A stretch of 64,000 nucleotides of DNA from Pedobacter schmidteae (GCF_900564155.1 NZ_LS999839.1:1919097-1983096), one strand, 5' to 3'. Shown: positions 35,264 to 45,455, counted from the first letter of the stretch. The notes: generated from the sequence alone by a model not told the origin. Made by a program: numbers and translations.

Positions 35264-36061
35264 TTAAGGTATCGTTAATGTTTTTCGTTGTATCGTGTGG
35301 GCACTGAAAAAGCCCAATACATCACCGCTGAAATTGGTTATTGGATTACTTGGTGCGGCACCATTGTCTGCTCCGCTGGCCCCATTGAGGGTAAACAGAT
35401 AAGTAAATACTGCTGCATCAACACAATGCATTTCTGCCGTTAGCTTATCGCCACTTTTAAAATTCAGGGCTTTATTTTTGGTGTCGTTCTGAAATACCAG
35501 GTAATCGTTAATCTCGCGGCCGGTTGTAAAGTCATCATTCATTACTTTGTATTGTTTCTGAATTTTGTCGTTTACATATTGCTGAAACCAGTAGAAATTT
35601 TTTATGTCCCCTGGATCTTTAAATTTTACCATTGGGGTTACCCTTGTGGTATCAAAGTCGCCCGGTTTCAGGGTGAAATCCATAAAAGGCACAACCTGTG
35701 GCATGGTACTACTGGCTTTAAACGATTGACCATTAATACTTACAGTCAAATTATAGGTTTCGCCAGGAGTGCCGTTCACTGTTGTTGTGGTATAAATGCC
35801 TTTTCCTGTTTCTGTTAACACTGTGGTAGTTCCTTTGTTTTCAATTTTTACATTGGCGCCACTAACGCCGTTAAACTGATTGTCGTCGCTAAACGCCTTG
35901 GTTTCACTGATGTATACTTTACATATACCCGGTTCATTGGTGATGCTACCCTCAATCACGTACTTAAGTACATTGTCTTTGGGCTTCAGCTCTATGGCTT
36001 TTTCGCATGACCATTGGACAGATATGATGAGCAAAAGTATAAAACGAAGTAATATTTTCAT
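35264..36061 (-). CDS. DUF4249 lipoprotein
   Basis: The start at 36061 (MKILLRFILLLIISVQWSCEKA) gives a lipoprotein with Cys at about 19; the longer frame overlaps the receptor gene. The 265-residue protein is beta-rich (YVIEGSITNEPGICKVYISET), the form of DUF4249 proteins, which are encoded directly after STN-type TonB receptors in Bacteroidota. It starts 4 bp after the receptor stop, so coupling is likely and the two probably form a surface complex. Confidence 0.85.
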   Translation of the reverse strand: MKILLRFILLLIISVQWSCEKAIELKPKDNVLKYVIEGSITNEPGICKVYISETKAFSDDNQFNGVSGANVKIENKGTTTVLTETGKGIYTTTTVNGTPGETYNLTVSINGQSFKASSTMPQVVPFMDFTLKPGDFDTTRVTPMVKFKDPGDIKNFYWFQQYVNDKIQKQYKVMNDDFTTGREINDYLVFQNDTKNKALNFKSGDKLTAEMHCVDAAVFTYLFTLNGASGADNGAAPSNPITNFSGDVLGFFSAHTIQRKTLTIP

Positions 36062-36065
36062 AAGT

Positions 36066-38708
36066 CTAAAATTTAAAATTATACGAAATTGACGGAACGA
36101 ACCTGAATAGCGTTGTCCGGACAGCTTCCGTTCTGTTAGGATCTGTTTCTTTGTCTCTGAAGGTAATGCGGTAGGCATTTTCGCGCCCGTAAGCATTGTA
36201 CAAACTGAAGTTCAGCTCAGAGGAGAATTTTTTGGTTTGTTTCAGCAAACGTGTTGCACCCAGATCAAGGCGATGGTAGCTTGGCATCCGGTCGGCATTG
36301 CGGTCGGAAAAGTAGAAATAGCTGTGCTCCAAAAGTTTGTATTTTCCGTTGGGAAAAGTAACTGCATTTCCGGTCGAGAATACCCAGTTGGCCGATAATG
36401 ACCACTTTTTGCTAAGCTGATACATGCTCACTAAAGAAATATCATGTGTGCGGTCTTGTCTGGCGTTGTACCATTCGTTGTTGTTGATGCCGTCAATTTT
36501 TCTTTCCGATTTGGAAATGGTATAACCAATCCAACCTGTAAGTCTACCAGCTTTCTTTTTCAATAAAAACTCAGCTCCATAAGCCCTTCCTTTTCCAAAA
36601 AGCAATTGTGTTTCAATGGGCTTATTGGTGAAAATATCAGCTCCATTTCTGTAATCGATCTGGTTTTGAAGGGTTTTGTAATAAGTTTCAACGGTAAGTT
36701 CATACTTGTCGCCCAGGTTTTTGTAGTAGCCCAATGATACCTGATCGCTCAGTTCGGGTTTAATGATATTGGTGCTGGCCACCCATCTGTCTGTTGGCGA
36801 GGAAGCATTTGAATTGGAGATCAGATGTAGGTTTTGCGCATTTCTGACATAAGAGGCTTTAACTGATGTAGACTCATTTAATTGTAAGGCCACCGCCAGT
36901 CTAGGCTCAAAGTTGACATAAGTCTTTACAATTTCACCTTTTTTGTAGCTGGTTGATCCGATTACATTGCCGGCGGCATCCAGGGTATAATATTCACCTT
37001 TTCCAAGAATGCTGAAAGCGGAAACGCGCAGGCCATAAGTAAAGTTTAGTGCATTACTGGCTTTCCAGGTATTGCTGACGTAAGCCGCATTTTCCATTGA
37101 AAACCTGTTTTGAAGGTTTTGGGAGTTGAAACCTGAATTGCCTGTTGCCCTTACCTCGCCAGGTTTGATGGTATGATATATGGCATTTAGTCCAAAACTG
37201 AGTGTATTTTTATCGTTCACATACCATTGAAAATCCTGCTTGAAATTCCAGTCTCTGATTTGTGAAAATAAGCTTAGCGAGAATTCATCACCGCTAGATT
37301 GGATTTTATAGTTGTAATTGCTAAAAATTGCCGAGGTATTGGAAAACAGCTTGCTGCTAAATACGTGGTTCCACCTTAGGGTTGATGTGGCATTACCCCA
37401 GTTGATCCCCGAGAGGTTGTCGGAACCCAGTACGTCTTTTCCAAAATAACCCGATATATATAGACGGTCCTTGTCGCCCAGTATATAGTTGGCTTTTATA
37501 TTGAAGTCGTAAAAGTAGAGCTTTGAATTTTTTGTTGAAGAATCGGCCGAAAACTTCAGAAACATATCGGCATAGGTTCTTCGGGCCGAGATGAGAAAGG
37601 AAGATTTTTCCTTTTGGATAGGCCCTTCTACATTTATGCGGGCGGCAATAAGTCCTACCCCACCACTTACACCAAACTTCTGGTTGTTTCCGTCGTTCAT
37701 CTTTACATCTAGCACCGACGACAGGCCGCCACCGTATTGCGCTGGCATACCACTTTTATAAAGCGTTACATTTTTAATTGCATCGGAGTTAAAGGTTGAA
37801 AAAAAGCCCAGCAGGTGGGAGGCATTGTAAACCGGTGCTTCGTCCAAAAGGATCATATTTTGGTCAGCCCCACCGCCACGTACAAAAAAGCCGCCGCTTC
37901 CTTCACCTGAAGTTTTTACGCCAGGTAGCAATTGTAAGGTTTTGATTACGTCGCGCTCTCCCAGTAGTACCGGAACATTTTTGGTTTCGCTGATACTTAA
38001 ACGTTCCATGCCCATCTGTGGGTTTTCGATATTTCTTTTGGCTGAGTTTGAAGTGATGGTTACCGTCTCCAGCTCATTCAGGTCATCGTCTAAGGCAATA
38101 TTGAGGCTGGTGTTTTTATCCAGGTTTACATTCACCTTGCGACTTTTTGAACCCACTGCATTTACGGTGATGGTATGGTTGCCCGTAGGAAGGCTAAGGG
38201 AGTAAAAGCCATATTCGTTGCTGGCAGTAACATAGTTAGTACCTGCAACACGCAGGGTTGCGGCAATAAGTGTTTCGCCTGTGCTGGCCGATTTAATAGT
38301 ACCACTTAAAGTCCGTTTTTCCTGACTTTGAACCGGATTTGCCGCCGGTTCGGCCTCCGGCTTTTTTTCTTTAGAAGGGTCAAAACGTATGAAAATTTCG
38401 TTACCCAAAGGACTGAATTCAAGGGGATGTCCGATAAATGCAGCTTCCAGCACATCGGCGATGGTTTTGTCTTTTGCAGTTACAGTAATTTTTATTTTAC
38501 TTACGGCAACCTGCTCATTGTAAGTAAATTTGATGCCACTAATTCCGGTAATCTTATCCAGTGCGGCTTTTAAGTATTCATTTTTTATGGTAAGGGTTAT
38601 TTTTTTACTTAGTTGTTCCTGCGCGTAGGTTTGGCTCTGCACCAGCAAAAGCAGTAACAATAAGAGGGCAATAAAGGTCAGTAACCTGACCGGTGCGTTT
38701 GATTTCAT
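36066..38708 (-). CDS. TonB-dependent receptor with STN and carboxypeptidase-like domains
   Basis: An 880-residue outer-membrane receptor. The signal peptide ends near QTYAQ. An STN domain (about 35-110: LKAALDKITGISGIKFTYN) is followed by a carboxypeptidase-regulatory-like domain (about 130-215), a plug (about 235-345: LPGVKTSGEGSGGFFVRGG) and a barrel ending in SISYNFKF. The STN domain and the FecR-like and sigma genes upstream on the same strand make a cell-surface signalling system: ligand binding outside releases the sigma factor. The ligand may be a siderophore or another compound. Confidence 0.93.
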   Translation of the reverse strand: MKSNAPVRLLTFIALLLLLLLLVQSQTYAQEQLSKKITLTIKNEYLKAALDKITGISGIKFTYNEQVAVSKIKITVTAKDKTIADVLEAAFIGHPLEFSPLGNEIFIRFDPSKEKKPEAEPAANPVQSQEKRTLSGTIKSASTGETLIAATLRVAGTNYVTASNEYGFYSLSLPTGNHTITVNAVGSKSRKVNVNLDKNTSLNIALDDDLNELETVTITSNSAKRNIENPQMGMERLSISETKNVPVLLGERDVIKTLQLLPGVKTSGEGSGGFFVRGGGADQNMILLDEAPVYNASHLLGFFSTFNSDAIKNVTLYKSGMPAQYGGGLSSVLDVKMNDGNNQKFGVSGGVGLIAARINVEGPIQKEKSSFLISARRTYADMFLKFSADSSTKNSKLYFYDFNIKANYILGDKDRLYISGYFGKDVLGSDNLSGINWGNATSTLRWNHVFSSKLFSNTSAIFSNYNYKIQSSGDEFSLSLFSQIRDWNFKQDFQWYVNDKNTLSFGLNAIYHTIKPGEVRATGNSGFNSQNLQNRFSMENAAYVSNTWKASNALNFTYGLRVSAFSILGKGEYYTLDAAGNVIGSTSYKKGEIVKTYVNFEPRLAVALQLNESTSVKASYVRNAQNLHLISNSNASSPTDRWVASTNIIKPELSDQVSLGYYKNLGDKYELTVETYYKTLQNQIDYRNGADIFTNKPIETQLLFGKGRAYGAEFLLKKKAGRLTGWIGYTISKSERKIDGINNNEWYNARQDRTHDISLVSMYQLSKKWSLSANWVFSTGNAVTFPNGKYKLLEHSYFYFSDRNADRMPSYHRLDLGATRLLKQTKKFSSELNFSLYNAYGRENAYRITFRDKETDPNRTEAVRTTLFRFVPSISYNFKF

Positions 38709-38813
38709 ATAGTGTGTGTGTTAAGGTTATCAGTCCTGTCTCAAATTATTTCTGTTTTATGGGAATAAGTTGGGGCAGGATTCATAACTTTATAATTGAA
38801 TATTGATTTATCT

Positions 38814-38891
38814 ATGCCCTTTAGTTCTCAAGGCTTGGGCATGTTAAATGAATTGAGATATTTGCCTGGTTTTGTTTTGCATTGCCAGGCA
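38814..38891 (-). repeat. Two intergenic hairpins between fecR-like and receptor genes
   Basis: ATGCCC pairs with GGGCAT (38814-38841), and TGCCTGG (38863-38869) pairs with CCAGGCA (38885-38891). Neither has a T run on the minus strand. They lie in the 184-bp gap and could slow or trim the shared transcript, or mark the 3' end of the fecR mRNA. Confidence 0.4.
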
Positions 38892-38892
38892 T

Positions 38893-39882
38893 TTATTTTA
38901 TGATTACATAGCGCCCTCCATCTTTCTTCCATTTAACTTCCATTACTGTACATAGTTTGTTTAAAGTTTCATTTAACGGATCGGTCATGTTTAGATTTCC
39001 GTAAAATGTTCTTGCCGGCAAACCATCATCTAGCTGGATATTGATGTTGTACTGGTTTTGCAGGTCGTTGCTTACTTCCTGAAGTGCTGCTCCCTTATAA
39101 TCATATAAGCCTAACCGCTTATTAAGGAAAGCAGCAGCCTCCGGATAGTTGACCTTGGTGATACGCAATGCCTGTTTATCAACAATAATGCGCTGATTGG
39201 CGGTTATGGTATCACGTTGGGTGTGATTTTGGCCTTTTAGGGCCACGGTTACCTTTCCGGTAACCAGGGTTACATTTATGGTGTGTTGTTGTGTGTAGGC
39301 AGTAACATTAAAACTGGTACCCAGTACCGTGGTGTTTACATCACCACTTTTAATGATAAATGGATGTTTGGCATCGTGGCTTACTTCAAAAAAAGCTTCA
39401 CCTTCAAGAGATACCTGTCTTTCCGGGCCATCAAATTTAACCGGATAGCTTAGTTTACTATTGGGACTAAGCCAAACTTTGGTGCCATCGGCCAGCTGCA
39501 GTTGCTGACGTCCGGCCGCGGTATTGGCTAGTTGATACGATGTGCCTGTATGCAGCAGGTTAGTCAGGTTGCTCCGGTAAAAATAAATTCCGGTCAACAT
39601 CAGCAATACTGCGGCCACCCCAATCCATCTCTGTAAGCCCGTATAAATACGGCTGGCAGGTTTTAACCGGATCTGCTTTGCCTCTGGTTTCAGGAAAGGA
39701 GGAACTAAACCCTGTTCCGGTTGCGCATCGATTTGCTCCCAGGTATGCGACATTAAAGCCGTCATCTCCCGATCGTTATTGTTTTTGTTCAGTAATGCAA
39801 AGAATTGTTCAAGTTCTTCTGCAGTGCAACGGTTGTGCAGATACTGATCATATAGGTATTTAAAATGCTCTTTTTCTTCCAC
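38893..39882 (-). CDS. FecR-family anti-sigma factor
   Basis: A 329-residue protein. It has an N-terminal cytoplasmic part (about 1-85), one transmembrane helix (about 86-103, WIGVAAVLLMLTGIYFY), a FecR beta domain (about 115-215, with LADGTKVWLSPNSKLSYPV and EGEAFFEVSHDAKHPF) and a C-terminal DUF4974-type domain. It holds the sigma factor until the receptor's STN domain signals through the periplasm. It is encoded 69 bp after the sigma gene and before the receptor. Confidence 0.93.
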   Translation of the reverse strand: MEEKEHFKYLYDQYLHNRCTAEELEQFFALLNKNNNDREMTALMSHTWEQIDAQPEQGLVPPFLKPEAKQIRLKPASRIYTGLQRWIGVAAVLLMLTGIYFYRSNLTNLLHTGTSYQLANTAAGRQQLQLADGTKVWLSPNSKLSYPVKFDGPERQVSLEGEAFFEVSHDAKHPFIIKSGDVNTTVLGTSFNVTAYTQQHTINVTLVTGKVTVALKGQNHTQRDTITANQRIIVDKQALRITKVNYPEAAAFLNKRLGLYDYKGAALQEVSNDLQNQYNINIQLDDGLPARTFYGNLNMTDPLNETLNKLCTVMEVKWKKDGGRYVIIK

Positions 39883-39951
39883 TGAGTTCTAATTTGCAGG
39901 CCGCGGTTTGGCTACCCGTTTATTACAATACAATTGAAAAAGGAAAGGGGA

Positions 39952-40560
39952 CTAGTGCGGGCGAAAATAATTTGAAGCAGCAATAATAAAACAAACCATA
40001 CTGCCATGTTTGCTCACATAGATGCGGATGAACTTTGTAGCCTCTACCATATGGTTTTTTACTGTATTTTTTGATATGTTGAGCCTTTCAGCGATCTGAT
40101 CGTGTGTCAAATCTTCGTCCCGGCTCAGCTGATAAATAATTTTCTTTTGAGGCGGTAACAAGGCTATGGCTTCATTGTAGGTCTTAACCAGCTCCTTCTC
40201 CAGCAAATTGTCTTCTGTGGCATTGCGGATGGCTTCGATATAGCCTAATACTTCCTCCTGCAGACTTTTTTCGCGGGCTACTTTTTTGAGATGGTTCAGG
40301 ACGTGGTTGAGTGTGATTTTTTTGATGTAGGCATTAAAATTTAAATCAATATTGATCTGTTCTTTTTTTTGCCATAGACGTATGAAAACCTCCTGAACAA
40401 TTTCTTCGGCAGTTTCGGGCGATTTGCAAAGGTTGCAGGCGTAAGTGTACATTTTGCTTCTGTACTGATTGTAGATCTGGGCAAAGGCTAGCTGATCGCC
40501 ATTCCTAAGTTTGGTTAGCAGCTCATTGTCACCAGTAAAATCCGATTGATCTGTACGCAT
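39952..40560 (-). CDS. ECF sigma-70 factor
   Basis: A 202-residue ECF sigma factor of the Bacteroidota FecI-like type. Region 2 (about 25-90: YACNLCKSPETAEEIVQEV) binds core polymerase and the -10 element; region 4 (about 130-185: LTHDQIAERLNISKNTVKNH) reads the -35 element. It begins the sigma / FecR / receptor / DUF4249 cascade and most likely drives the receptor genes. Confidence 0.94.
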   Translation of the reverse strand: MRTDQSDFTGDNELLTKLRNGDQLAFAQIYNQYRSKMYTYACNLCKSPETAEEIVQEVFIRLWQKKEQINIDLNFNAYIKKITLNHVLNHLKKVAREKSLQEEVLGYIEAIRNATEDNLLEKELVKTYNEAIALLPPQKKIIYQLSRDEDLTHDQIAERLNISKNTVKNHMVEATKFIRIYVSKHGSMVCFIIAASNYFRPH

Positions 40561-40628
40561 GAAAATTTATTGGTCCAATGTTAAATAAATTTTTCAATAC
40601 AAAAAAATCATGCGTCAGGCTGAGTCGT

Positions 40629-41747
40629 TTAGCGGCCTGTCAGGTCGATCTCAAATCTATCAAATAAAGTAGCTTCTGCGGGCTCCGCACCATGATTTTT
40701 ATGTGGAACAGTATAATACTCTCCTTTAATGTTAAAACTGAACGGATTTTTCTCGATGGCAATTTTTAGGAAGCCATGTCTGTTATCACAATAATTTTCA
40801 AGCTGTACCTGGTCAAGCAATGGACTTTCTGTATAATAGGCCGGATCCATTGGATCGGCCAGGGTATGGAGCTCCTCAAAACCTCCTGCTCCGGCAACGA
40901 TAAATGGTACTGTTTTTCCATCCTCGTATTGTTTGCTAAAACGCTGATAGTTGTGTACATGTCCGCTAAAAACAACATCTGGCTTAACGCCAGCCTCTTC
41001 GAATGCCGAATCGAGAAATTCAATCATATTCAAACTTGAGCCATGGTTAATGTCGGCTGAGTAGGGGGCATGGTGTAGACAAACAATAATGGCTTTTTCG
41101 GCGCTATGCTTTGCCGCATTTTGTAGCTCCTGGATAAACCAGCTTCTTTGCTCTTTTTTTATACTACCATATTTGGGTACATTGGTGTATAGGCCTATTA
41201 TTGTGGCCAGTGGTGCTTCCATGGTCCAATAAACATGGGGTTGTACCTGACTCTTTCGCCCGGTATCTTTTCCAAAATAAATGGTTTTTGGACAAGTATT
41301 ACAAAAGGTAGTGTAAAATGCTTCCAGGCTTTCGTAGTGCTCCTCATTATCCGGATTTATATCGCTATCGTGGTTGCCGGCAATGGCATAAATTGGCGCA
41401 GGGTAATGTTCAAATGGTGTTAAAAACTGATTGTTATATTGTTCAGCTTCGCCATAATGGTATACAATGTCGCCCAGGTGATATAAAAATGCGGGACTGT
41501 CATCAGCTGCCGAACTGCAATGTTGGGCAGTCATATGGGCGACTACCTGCTGCTGGAAAGTTCCGTTATTTAGTCCACCGGTATCGCCAACCATATGGAA
41601 AATCAGTTTTTCTTTGTGCTTTGCATAGTCTACGCTCAACCGGTACGGATAACTTCCGGAAGGCAGAGGTAAAGGTTGGAACTTATGAGCATCGTCAATT
41701 CTTTCTGTTTTCAAAACAGCGCTGTACAAAGTTTTTGTGCTGATCAT
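40629..41747 (-). CDS. Calcineurin-like metallophosphoesterase
   Basis: A protein of 372 residues from ATG 41747 (41753 is also possible). Metal-site motifs are HMVGDTGG (about 52-59), HLGDIVYHYG, AIAGNHDSD and FSGHVHNYQRF. No signal peptide is evident, so it is probably cytoplasmic. The purple-acid-phosphatase-like layout suggests phosphomonoester or diester hydrolysis. It stands alone between the sigma gene and a divergent small lipoprotein gene. Confidence 0.88.
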   Translation of the reverse strand: MISTKTLYSAVLKTERIDDAHKFQPLPLPSGSYPYRLSVDYAKHKEKLIFHMVGDTGGLNNGTFQQQVVAHMTAQHCSSAADDSPAFLYHLGDIVYHYGEAEQYNNQFLTPFEHYPAPIYAIAGNHDSDINPDNEEHYESLEAFYTTFCNTCPKTIYFGKDTGRKSQVQPHVYWTMEAPLATIIGLYTNVPKYGSIKKEQRSWFIQELQNAAKHSAEKAIIVCLHHAPYSADINHGSSLNMIEFLDSAFEEAGVKPDVVFSGHVHNYQRFSKQYEDGKTVPFIVAGAGGFEELHTLADPMDPAYYTESPLLDQVQLENYCDNRHGFLKIAIEKNPFSFNIKGEYYTVPHKNHGAEPAEATLFDRFEIDLTGR

Positions 41748-41949
41748 AACCATATGCTTGTGTTTACAATAAAATTAAAGCACTGATATTAAGGGAGTGT
41801 TAAGAAATTGATAATTGCTAACTATTCAGGTTTTAAAGTCAACTGTAGTTTTTTTGTAATTAAAAGATAATAAGGCTTCTGTTTAAATTGTGTTGTAACA
41901 ATTAAAAAGAATTATTCTCTAATTTTGAAACCGAATTTTTAAAATCTTT

Positions 41950-42132
41950 ATGAAACGTATCGTCTTTATGGCAGCTTTGGTTGTGAGCCTGAGCGCTTGT
42001 GATAACACTAAAAAATTGCAGCTTAGAGCGCCTCAGCCAAAAGGCACTGAAGCTACAGCATTAGCTGAAACTAAAAAATCAGATAGCTTACTGACTGATT
42101 CTATAAAAAAAGATACGGTAGCTGCACACTGA
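41950..42132 (+). CDS. Small lipoprotein, hypothetical
   Basis: Only 60 residues: a lipoprotein signal (MKRIVFMAALVVSLSAC) and a short polar tail rich in Lys, Asp and Thr. TAATTTTG at 41920-41927 fits a -7 promoter element about 22 bp before the start, which supports expression. Function is unknown; it may be one of the small abundant envelope lipoproteins of this group. Confidence 0.65.
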   Translation: MKRIVFMAALVVSLSACDNTKKLQLRAPQPKGTEATALAETKKSDSLLTDSIKKDTVAAH

Positions 42133-42206
42133 CATAAGGTTGTCAGTACGTGGGTTTAGATTTGTCTGATAAATGATGGGAAGCCATCTTATGTAAACAA
42201 ATTTAT

Positions 42207-42680
42207 ATGCTAATGAACATGGAAAAGCAAACATTAAGATCGTTCCCTGTGATAGGGATTACAGTTCGGACCAGCAATGCAGAAGGGGCTGCGGCGAAGG
42301 ATATTCCGGAGCTTTGGGCCAGATTTTGGGCAACGGATGTTGCTGCACAAATACCAGGTAAAGTGGGAAATGACATTTATAGCATTTATACCGCGTATGA
42401 AGGCGATTATACACAACCTTATACCACATTGATAGGCTATAGAGTAGCGCACCTGGATCAGGTTCCGGAAGGCTTTACCGGGATGATGATTGATGAGGGG
42501 CCCTATATGAAATGTACTGCAAAAGGAAATCTTTCGCAAGGTGTAGTATTTGATGCCTGGCTGGAAATCTGGAATGCCGAAATTCCACGTGCTTATATTG
42601 CTGATTTTGAGGTTTATGGCGACCGTGCCCAAAATCCGGAAGATGCAGAAGTAGACATTTACCTTTCCGTAAAAGCATAA
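42207..42680 (+). CDS. GyrI-like/effector-binding domain protein
   Basis: A 157-residue single-domain protein; ATG at 42213 or 42219 could also start it. The pattern FPVIGITVRTSN ... IPELWARFWA ... GYRVAHLDQVPEGFTGMMI ... EIWNAEIPRAYIADFEVYG matches the AraC-effector-binding/GyrI-like fold. It has no DNA-binding part, so it probably binds a small hydrophobic ligand. Confidence 0.87.
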   Translation: MLMNMEKQTLRSFPVIGITVRTSNAEGAAAKDIPELWARFWATDVAAQIPGKVGNDIYSIYTAYEGDYTQPYTTLIGYRVAHLDQVPEGFTGMMIDEGPYMKCTAKGNLSQGVVFDAWLEIWNAEIPRAYIADFEVYGDRAQNPEDAEVDIYLSVKA

Positions 42681-42742
42681 GTTAAATTCCTGCAAATGAG
42701 ACCCTGGCTGTGTTTGTGATTTTTTTGGACCATGGAATACAA

Positions 42743-42777
42743 ATTGTAAATCGTTAACTAACTTTTTACTAAGTTTG
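42743..42777 (+). promoter_or_regulatory. Promoter of the M13 peptidase gene
   Basis: ATTG (42743-42746) and TAAGTTTG (42770-42777) are spaced 23 nt and fit the Bacteroidota -33/-7 consensus. The start codon is at 42798, leaving a leader of about 14 nt. Confidence 0.6.
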
Positions 42778-42797
42778 AATATACTAACTCATAACTT

Positions 42798-44840
42798 ATG
42801 ATAAAATTGAATCAATCAAAAGGGATTTTCTTGTTTGCAGGAACAGCTTTATTTTTGGCGGCATGTAGCCATTCGGAAGTAAAACAGGATTTACAATCAG
42901 GAATACTCCTCAAAAACATGGACACTACAGTTGTTCCAGGTAACAATTTTACAGCCTATGTGAACGGTGCATGGATGAAAAGTACCCAGATTCCTTCAGA
43001 TAAGGCGCGCTATGGTGTGATGGACATTATCAATGACAAGGCGCAGGAAGATGTAAAAGAAATTATTGAAGCTGCGGCGAAGAATAAAGGAAAAGAAGGG
43101 TCGGAAGAACAGAAAATAGGTGATTTCTATGAATCTTATATGAATATGAAGGTTCGGGATGCCGTAGGTTTAACCCCCTTGACCGCCGAGTTTAAAAAGA
43201 TCGACGCCTTAACCAGCAATAAAGACCTGGCCAGTTATTTTGCATATGCCAATAAGCTTGGTTTCAAAATTCCTTTTAGCCTGGGAGTAATGGAGGATTT
43301 TAAAGATCCGAAAAAATACATGTTGTTTACCTGGCAGGGTGGCCTGGGGTTGCCTGATCGCGATTTTTATACGCTTACAGATGCTAAATCCAAAGAGATT
43401 CGGAGCAAATATGTATTGCACATAGAAAATATGTTGAAAATTGCTGGAATAGCTGATGCAAAAATAAAAGCAGATCAGATTATGGCTTTGGAGACTTTAT
43501 TGGCGTCTAAGCATATGAAAAAGGAAGAGACCAGAAACATGGCTGGATTGTATAATAAGTATGCAGTGAAGGACCTGAACAAGTTGCTGGCTGATTTCGA
43601 TTGGAATACGCTGTTGAGCCAGGCCGGTATTAAAGGAGTGGACAGTCTGGTGGTGACCCAGGTAGATTATACTAAAAATCTGACAGCAATTTTGAAAGAT
43701 ACTCCTATAGATACCTGGAGAAATTATTTGAAATGGAGCGTTATTACCGGTAGCGCATCTACGCTAAATACCGCGCTGGATCAGGAAAACTTTAATTTTT
43801 ATGGTAAAACCCTGAAAGGTATTAAAGAACAAAAACCACAATGGCGCAGAGCAGTTGATGTAGTGAACGGAAACCTGGGCGAAATGGTAGGTAAGCTGTA
43901 TGTGGAGAAACATTTCCCGGCTGAAGCCAAAGAACGTATGGTGAAATTGGTGGGCAATCTTTTGAAAGCTTATGAAGAAAGCATTAAAACTTTAGATTGG
44001 ATGAGTCCAGAGACTAAAAAAGAGGCTTTGGTAAAGGTGAGCAAATTTACACTTAAAATTGGCTATCCCGATAAATGGAGAGATTATACGGCTTTGAAGG
44101 TGGTGAAGGACGATTTGTATGGCAATAACATTCGCGCTACTGAATTTGAATACAACAGAAGTATTAATAAATTAGGTAAGCCTGTTGATCGTACCGAGTG
44201 GGGGATGACTCCGCAAACCGTAAATGCTTACTATAATCCTCCAATGAACGAAATTGTATTTCCTGCAGCAATTTTACAACCCCCTTTCTTTGATATGAAT
44301 GCTGACGATGCGGTTAACTATGGCGGTATCGGTGCGGTAATCGGGCATGAGATTGGACACGGTTTTGATGATCAGGGCAGCACTTTTGATGGTGATGGGG
44401 TGATGCGTAATTGGTGGACAAAAAAGGACAATGACGAGTTTAAAAAAAGAACCAGTGCACTTGTGGCTCAATATAGCTCCTTTAAGGTATTTCCAGATCT
44501 GAATGTAAATGGCGATTTTACATTGGGTGAAAATATTGGTGACCTTGGTGGTTTAACTATTGCGCTGAAGGCCTATAAGGCAAGTTTAAACGGAAAGCCT
44601 GCGCCTGCTATGGATGGCTTTTCGGGCGAGCAAAGGGTGTTTATTGGCTGGGGACAAGCCTGGTTAAGTAAATCAACCAATGAAGCTTTAAGAAATCAGG
44701 TAGGAACTGATCCGCATTCACCTGCTCAGTTCAGGGTAAACGGTGTGGTAAGGAATATTCCAGAGTTTTATACTGCATTTAATGTAAAGCCGACGGACTC
44801 CTTATATCTTGCTCCTGAGAAGAGAGTGAAAATCTGGTAA
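42798..44840 (+). CDS. M13 (neprilysin-family) zinc metallopeptidase lipoprotein
   Basis: A 680-residue lipoprotein (lipobox LAAC, Cys about 25) of usual M13 length. The zinc motif HEIGH spans residues 517-521, the downstream GENIGDLGG supplies the third ligand Glu, and NAYYNPPMNEIVFPAAILQ binds peptide substrate. Members cleave oligopeptides; here it should act in the periplasm or at the surface. It is a single-gene unit with a strong terminator. Confidence 0.95.
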   Translation: MIKLNQSKGIFLFAGTALFLAACSHSEVKQDLQSGILLKNMDTTVVPGNNFTAYVNGAWMKSTQIPSDKARYGVMDIINDKAQEDVKEIIEAAAKNKGKEGSEEQKIGDFYESYMNMKVRDAVGLTPLTAEFKKIDALTSNKDLASYFAYANKLGFKIPFSLGVMEDFKDPKKYMLFTWQGGLGLPDRDFYTLTDAKSKEIRSKYVLHIENMLKIAGIADAKIKADQIMALETLLASKHMKKEETRNMAGLYNKYAVKDLNKLLADFDWNTLLSQAGIKGVDSLVVTQVDYTKNLTAILKDTPIDTWRNYLKWSVITGSASTLNTALDQENFNFYGKTLKGIKEQKPQWRRAVDVVNGNLGEMVGKLYVEKHFPAEAKERMVKLVGNLLKAYEESIKTLDWMSPETKKEALVKVSKFTLKIGYPDKWRDYTALKVVKDDLYGNNIRATEFEYNRSINKLGKPVDRTEWGMTPQTVNAYYNPPMNEIVFPAAILQPPFFDMNADDAVNYGGIGAVIGHEIGHGFDDQGSTFDGDGVMRNWWTKKDNDEFKKRTSALVAQYSSFKVFPDLNVNGDFTLGENIGDLGGLTIALKAYKASLNGKPAPAMDGFSGEQRVFIGWGQAWLSKSTNEALRNQVGTDPHSPAQFRVNGVVRNIPEFYTAFNVKPTDSLYLAPEKRVKIW

Positions 44841-44860
44841 GGGAAAATTTCCTATTTTAA

Positions 44861-44896
44861 AAAAAGTCCGCTTCATTATTTGAAGCGGACTTTTTT
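44861..44896 (+). terminator. Bidirectional terminator between M13 and CBS genes
   Basis: A 15-bp stem, AAAAAGTCCGCTTCA (44861-44875) with its complement (44881-44895), encloses a 5-nt loop and has A and T runs on both sides. It can serve both convergent genes. Confidence 0.92.
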
Positions 44897-44936
44897 GTAG
44901 GTGCTCGTTACAAACTTATGTTGGTTTTATACCTTT

Positions 44937-45365
44937 TTAGCTGCTGATATAGTTTTGTAGTTGTGAGATGGTGTCTTTCTGATCTTCAATGATATATTTA
45001 ACGAGGTCTCCAATAGATACCATTCCTAGTAGTTGCTGATGCTCCATCACCGGGAGATGACGAATATGTTTATCGGTCATAATTCCCATGCAGAAATCTA
45101 TGCTGTCTGATGGACTTACCGTAACGGGATTGGCTGTCATTACTTCGCCGATATCGGTGTCGGCAGAGGACTTACCATGTAAAATAATTTTCCGGGCATA
45201 ATCTCTTTCCGTAAAAATTCCTTTCAACTCCTGCCCCTCTAGAATAAGCAGGGCACTAATGTTTTTTTCCATCATTACTTTTAGGGCTTCCAAAACAGAA
45301 GTTTGTTCGGTTACGGAAAAAAGCTGGCCTGGTTTTGTGCTGAGTAAATGTTTTACGGTTTTCAT
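44937..45365 (-). CDS. CBS-pair protein
   Basis: A 142-residue protein made of two CBS motifs (about 8-60 and 75-130), with ISALLILEGQELKGIFTERDYARK in the first and HIRHLPVMEHQQLLGMVSIGDLV in the second. CBS pairs bind adenosine nucleotides as energy sensors. The gene is alone and gives no further clue. Confidence 0.92.
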   Translation of the reverse strand: MKTVKHLLSTKPGQLFSVTEQTSVLEALKVMMEKNISALLILEGQELKGIFTERDYARKIILHGKSSADTDIGEVMTANPVTVSPSDSIDFCMGIMTDKHIRHLPVMEHQQLLGMVSIGDLVKYIIEDQKDTISQLQNYISS

Positions 45366-45455
45366 AAGCGATTCATATTTAGCTTATTAAATTTAACTAA
45401 AAAAAAACAGAATCGCAATGTATGCTGTAAAAACGGTAAATTTTTAATGGTCTGA